The position numbers and the translations under genes are program-made. Positions 60,174 to 64,000 of a stretch of 64,000 nt of DNA are shown here, in pieces. The notes beneath the pieces are model-generated. The model worked only from the letters and a program-made list of their open reading frames with translations. It had not been told where the DNA came from and ran no database searches. Each line of letters begins with the position of its first letter. The stretch's first letter is position 1. This stretch comes from Babylonia areolata (lineage: Eukaryota > Mollusca > Gastropoda > Neogastropoda > Buccinidae): positions 53,222,394 to 53,286,393 of the forward strand of contig NC_134896.1 of assembly GCF_041734735.1 (NCBI RefSeq). Reading direction: 5' to 3'.

Positions 60174-60374
60174 CATAATAATTTCTCACAAAATTCTTAA
60201 GATTTATACATTATAATTGGAACAACTTTTACTGTTAAAAAAAAAAAGCAAAAACAAAAAGTTTTCATACAACGTTTCCGATCAAAGATGAGTGTGGCAA
60301 CCACTTTATTTTGAAGCTATAATGCGTTTCACATTGTAATCATGACGTTATATATTCTTCAACCTCGTATCTTG
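59186..60374. other. AT-rich gene-free stretch
   Basis: T-run near 59428-59447, C-runs near 59618-59640, (AAT)n near 59730-59750, (CA)n at 60138-60172. The segment aattacgaacatatgaac...actggcct (59970) recurs with changes at 60070. No gene. Confidence 0.55.
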
Positions 60375-60456
60375 AGACCATTTTGCTAGAGGACAACACT
60401 TTGTTACCGTGGGTTTTTTTCATTTTCAGTGCGCCAAGTCCGTGCTGCACAGGGGA
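60375..60456 (-). mobile_element. SINE-D central-domain fragment
   Basis: gctagaggacaacactttgt, ttaccgtgggttttttt and gtgcgccaagtccgtgctgc match the complement of the block at 51290-51380. Confidence 0.7.
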
Positions 60457-60518
60457 AGGGGGGGCCCGGGGAAAACATGACACGGGTAATGCATGATTAC
60501 ATATTATGTAGACTGGGT

Positions 60519-60668
60519 GAGAGAGACAGACAGACAGACAGACAGAGACAGCGACAGAAACACAGAGATCAAGAAAGACTGAGAAAGATAGAGACAGATA
60601 CAGAGAGAGAGAGAGACAGAGTAAGAGAGAGACAGAAAGAGAAGAGAAAGACTGGGAGAGAGAAAGTA

Positions 60669-60699
<31 letters not shown>

Positions 60700-60797
60700 G
60701 AATACAAAGAAAAACTGAAAGAAAAGGAGAGAGACAGAAAGTAAGAGAGGTGAAAAGTCAAAGAAAGAGAGAGACAGACAGTAGACAAAGAAAGGCT

Positions 60798-60842
<45 letters not shown>
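60519..60842 (+). repeat. (GA)/(GACA)n purine tract
   Basis: About 320 bp of purine-rich agagagacaga words ending in a pure (GA)n at 60800-60841. Frames on both strands are artefacts. Confidence 0.92.
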
Positions 60843-60843
<1 letters not shown>

Positions 60844-61127
60844 ATGATAAAGCACTCCACTGACTGCGACGACACCAAACTATTATGATAGTTTGTTTGT
60901 GAAAGGGTGTTGTGTGTCCACGTAGTCCTTCATAATGTAACTATTATACACAGTCATAGCTTCCTAATAAATGGCTCCCTTCAAGCAAGACCTGTACGAT
61001 TTCTTCGGCACGTAGGCCTACAACCCGGAGGAATCCCCGTGGTGTGATTAGTATTTGCTGAGTCTCACATCCAGGCGCTGAGTCAAGGACAACTGAACGT
61101 CAACATCATCAACAACAACAACAAAAA

Positions 61128-61620
61128 CGGAGAGGGGAGAAGGGAGGAGGGCAGGGGGAAGGAGGGAGAGAAGGGGGAGGGGACGGGGGAGAAGGATGGG
61201 GGGAAAGGGGAGGGGTGAGGGTAGGGAGTGTGGTGGTGGGGAGAAGGCGGAGGGCAGGGCCGGGAGGAGACTTGAGGTGGTGTAGGGGGTGGGAGAGGGG
61301 TGGGGTGGGGGGGTAGGGAGTGTGGTGGGGAGGGGATGGGTGGGTGGATGGGGGGGGGGGTTCAGTGTAGGGGGGAGGGAGAGGGGGGAAGGGTAGGGAG
61401 TGTGATGTGCTGGTGGGGGAGGAGGGGGATGAGAGAGGGATGAGGGGAGGGACAGGGAGAAGGGGGTCGGGGGGGGGGGGGGGGGGGGGGGGTGTGATAC
61501 GGGTTGTGGTGGGTACTGGGGGGTGGGGGGTAGGGGGTGCATGGTGGTGGTGGGGGGGGAGTACAGGGGTGGGGGTGCTGGGGGGATTGAGGGAGGGAGG
61601 GGGGGGGGGTTACAGGGTCT
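61128..61620 (+). repeat. G-rich minisatellite, about 490 bp
   Basis: Runs of 3-25 G separated by A, T or TG. The word ggtagggagtgtg(g/a)tg recurs at about 61220, 61313 and 61390, showing tandem growth. Strong G-quadruplex potential on the + strand. Confidence 0.9.
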
Positions 61621-61834
61621 AGGGCTTCGTAGGGGTCATACTTTAATTAACTAATTACTTGATAAATTAACCCTTTGTATTCACACCTTACAGACGGGAA
61701 AAAAAGTCTTCCCAGTGCAGTGTTCTTCGATCTGTTCTTTAGCCGTCGCCGTGAACGCAAGAGGGTTAAAGGCACTTGCGTACGGCGGACAGCATTACTA
61801 TGCCGAGAAAGGAATACAGTTGCTGACTATTGTG

Positions 61835-61837
<3 letters not shown>

Positions 61838-61880
<43 letters not shown>

Positions 61881-62057
61881 ACGCGCGTGCTGGCATTGTA
61901 TGTGCGTCACTTTTGTATGTGTGTGTGCGTGTGTGTTTTGGGGGGAGTGTTTTGGTTATGTCAAGAGTATGACATGTGTGAGAGAGATGGTAAGCACAGA
62001 AAAATAACATCCACCAGAGTATGTAACTTGTTCTGCATCATCTCAAAAATACTGTTG

Positions 62058-62122
<65 letters not shown>

Positions 62123-62125
62123 CTT
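61838..62125 (+). repeat. (TG)n, (CT)n and (TA)n microsatellites
   Basis: (TG)n at 61838-61878 followed by TG-rich sequence to 61935; (CT)n at 62059-62096; (AT)n at 62096-62122. Confidence 0.9.
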
Positions 62126-62126
62126 T

Positions 62127-62272
62127 TTTTCTTTTCTTATTGCTCATTTTCGCTTCTTTAGCTTTAGTCCCTCTTTAGGGCGAGGGCTGGATGTAAAAAA
62201 AAAAAAAGCATGTTACTTGCTTTTCTATGACCCTCGATAATAAAGATTTTGTCTTGTCTTGTCTTGTCTCTC
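62127..62272 (+). mobile_element. LINE 3' end with (TTGTC)n tail
   Basis: attgctcattttcgcttctt, agtccctctttagggcgagg, ctcgataataaagattttg and four cttgt units, followed by (CT)n. An inverted partial copy lies at 63505-63575. Confidence 0.7.
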
Positions 62273-62348
<76 letters not shown>

Positions 62349-62761
62349 ATGTTCCATCGCACGTACACATCCACCACCCACATCTCGCAGCCCTTTGCCG
62401 CCCGGTAGACATACTTATTGACTCGGGGTACAAGAAGTAAAAATCCAAACCAGCACAGTGAGCCTCAGGAAGGAGATAGCAGACAGCAAGAAGGAGATCT
62501 ATTATACGTACGTTAATTGGCAACACCCGGGGACAGTCTGAGAAATGCCTCAGTGAGACAGGGTACGCACGGAAGCCTACGTGCTGGAGGCAGCGTAGAA
62601 CCGTCCTTGCCAGGAGATCTCTACATAAACTGCAGCTTCTTCTTTTCTTTGCTTTTTTTTTCCCCAACATTTTTCATCTGACAAAGGTTTTACAGACACA
62701 AGATTCACATACTTTGTCAGTTTGTGCATTGGAAAGGTACACTGGCAGGCCGGGTAAAGGC

Positions 62762-63000
62762 TTAACCCTTTCATCGCCAGTCAATTGAGAGTGCAAAATT
62801 TCCTTGTGCTACAACCACAGAAAAGACGGTGTCCACTTTAAGAATAACTGCGATGTGTAGAAAACTGGGCCTATCCTACCACTGAAAATTAAGAGCATTA
62901 GGTTCATAGACAACAGACCCATGATTTGGTAACATTTCAGTGGCATGGGTGCTCTAAACTGGCTGGTGATGAAATGCGACACTGGCAGTGAAAGGGTTAA
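62762..63000. mobile_element. TTAA-flanked MITE, family 3 (classic piggyBac-like)
   Basis: TTAA at 62762-62765 and 62997-63000. The termini CCCTTTCATCGCCAG and, inverted, CCCTTTCACTGCCAG match at 13 of 15 positions. CCCTTT ends with TTAA sites are the hallmark of piggyBac. 231 bp, no coding capacity. Confidence 0.9.
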
Positions 63001-63504
63001 GGATGTCAGTCAGTTCTAAATACTGACAAGACCATAGTAACATAATGGTAGCAGAACAGTACAATGACCGTAGTTCCATTGTGACATGATATAACTTAAT
63101 CTTGTACTAAACATGTATGTAGAAACATATTCAATAACATATAGTTCCATCAGTGGTGTCCTCATACTCACTTAATCTTGTACTAAACATGCATATAGAG
63201 ACCATTTTTGCACAAATTTGTTATGTTCCATAGTTACGTTAAAAGCATACTTGTTTATTTTATATACCTGCTTGAGATCTTTCCGTGAACATATGTAATG
63301 TCGGTTTTATTTTGTTGATTCTGCATTCAGTTGTTGTTGTTGTTGTTTTCAATCCACCATACAACACATATCAACACATAGTTTGCTCACTTTGCTATAA
63401 AGCTGTAACAAATTCTCGGCCTCATTAAGGAAATCACAAAACAATAATAGTAATAAGGATAAAGTACAGATCCTACAGACTGTATAAACATGATTATCTA
63501 GATA

Positions 63505-63575
63505 TATATATATATAAAGAGGGACTAAAGAGGGACTGAAGCTAAAGAAGCGAAAATGAGCAATAAGAAAAGAAG
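63505..63575 (-). mobile_element. LINE fragment, inverted copy
   Basis: agagggactgaagctaaaga and gcgaaaatgagcaataagaa are the complement of 62130-62180. Confidence 0.7.
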
Positions 63576-63740
63576 GGAGAAAAAAAAAAAGAGAAAAAAA
63601 AAACAACACACAATCAAAATACACCATTATTTCACCATTCATAGCCCTTCCAAAAAAAAAAAAAAAAAAAAAAGAAGAAGAAGAAGGAAAAAAAATCATG
63701 AAACACACACACCCACCCACCCACCCAACAAAACAAAACA

Positions 63741-64000
63741 AAAAATGTAATGTTTAAGATGAGAAAGATCAGTTTAAAGCAAATTAACTCCCCCTAGCAT
63801 TACAGAGTAATTTCCCTTTTTTTCTATCTGCACCAAAACGTTTGCAAAATAAATAAAACTTCCATGCTTAGCAAAAGAAGTTCCTGTTTGAACAAAAAAA
63901 TGATAATAATGACTGCTCTAGCTGTTGGGTCAGAATATCAGATCAAAGTGCCAAGTTTAGAGAATACAAAAAATATAAATATAACAGTAAATGCAGTTTG
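63741..64000 (-). repeat. Dispersed element, second copy, runs off the window
   Basis: 63789-64000 is nearly identical to 33554-33766 (tttgcaaaataaataaaact, aaaagaagttcctgtttgaa). The left extension (gtttaagatgagaaagatca) is part of the same family but missing at 33.5 kb. Confidence 0.85.

Overview
The window looks like nuclear DNA of a caenogastropod snail, perhaps Littorina or a relative. This rests on intron-rich host genes, very dense microsatellites, and several SINE families that I recognise from gastropod genomes: a tRNA-headed element ending in (GAA)n, a tRNA-headed Meta-SINE-like element ending in (AAATAC)n, and a third ending in (ACTGAA)n. No bacterial or viral gene organisation is present. 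The species call is an inference.

Two host genes can be rebuilt exon by exon with matching splice phases. On the + strand, 1062-5746 encodes a 204-residue secreted lipocalin-like protein in four exons. On the - strand, 38574-24439 encodes a complete 478-residue HIF prolyl hydroxylase (EGLN1/PHD2 type) in five exons, with an N-terminal MYND zinc finger and an intact 2-oxoglutarate dioxygenase active site. It is the cellular oxygen sensor that marks HIF-alpha for VHL-dependent destruction.

Layout: 0-6 kb, lipocalin gene with SINEs and a 29-bp minisatellite in its introns; 6-12.6 kb, mobile-element graveyard (TTAA-flanked MITEs, LINE 3' ends, a nested retroposon with clear target-site duplication); 12.6-24.4 kb, long 3' flank (possibly 3' UTR) of EGLN1 with several tandem arrays and an inverted SINE pair; 24.4-38.6 kb, EGLN1; 38.6-64 kb, no recognisable host gene, filled with SINEs, MITEs, LINE fragments, long (TG)n, (CT)n and poly-G tracts, and a perfect 72-bp palindrome.

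The most unusual signals are where repeats meet splice sites. The EGLN1 exon 5 acceptor lies at the edge of a 39-bp minisatellite whose units carry eight further acceptor-like sequences. Every one of these would end the protein at Gly-Val-stop and remove the 40-residue tail. The end of EGLN1 exon 2 with its donor is copied several times in the next intron. Lipocalin exon 2 has a (TG)n tract in place of a pyrimidine tract directly before its acceptor. Three different TTAA-flanked MITE families, modular SINEs sharing central and 3' modules, and a SINE insertion with an empty-site paralogue in the same window are also documented. I found no new multi-gene system.
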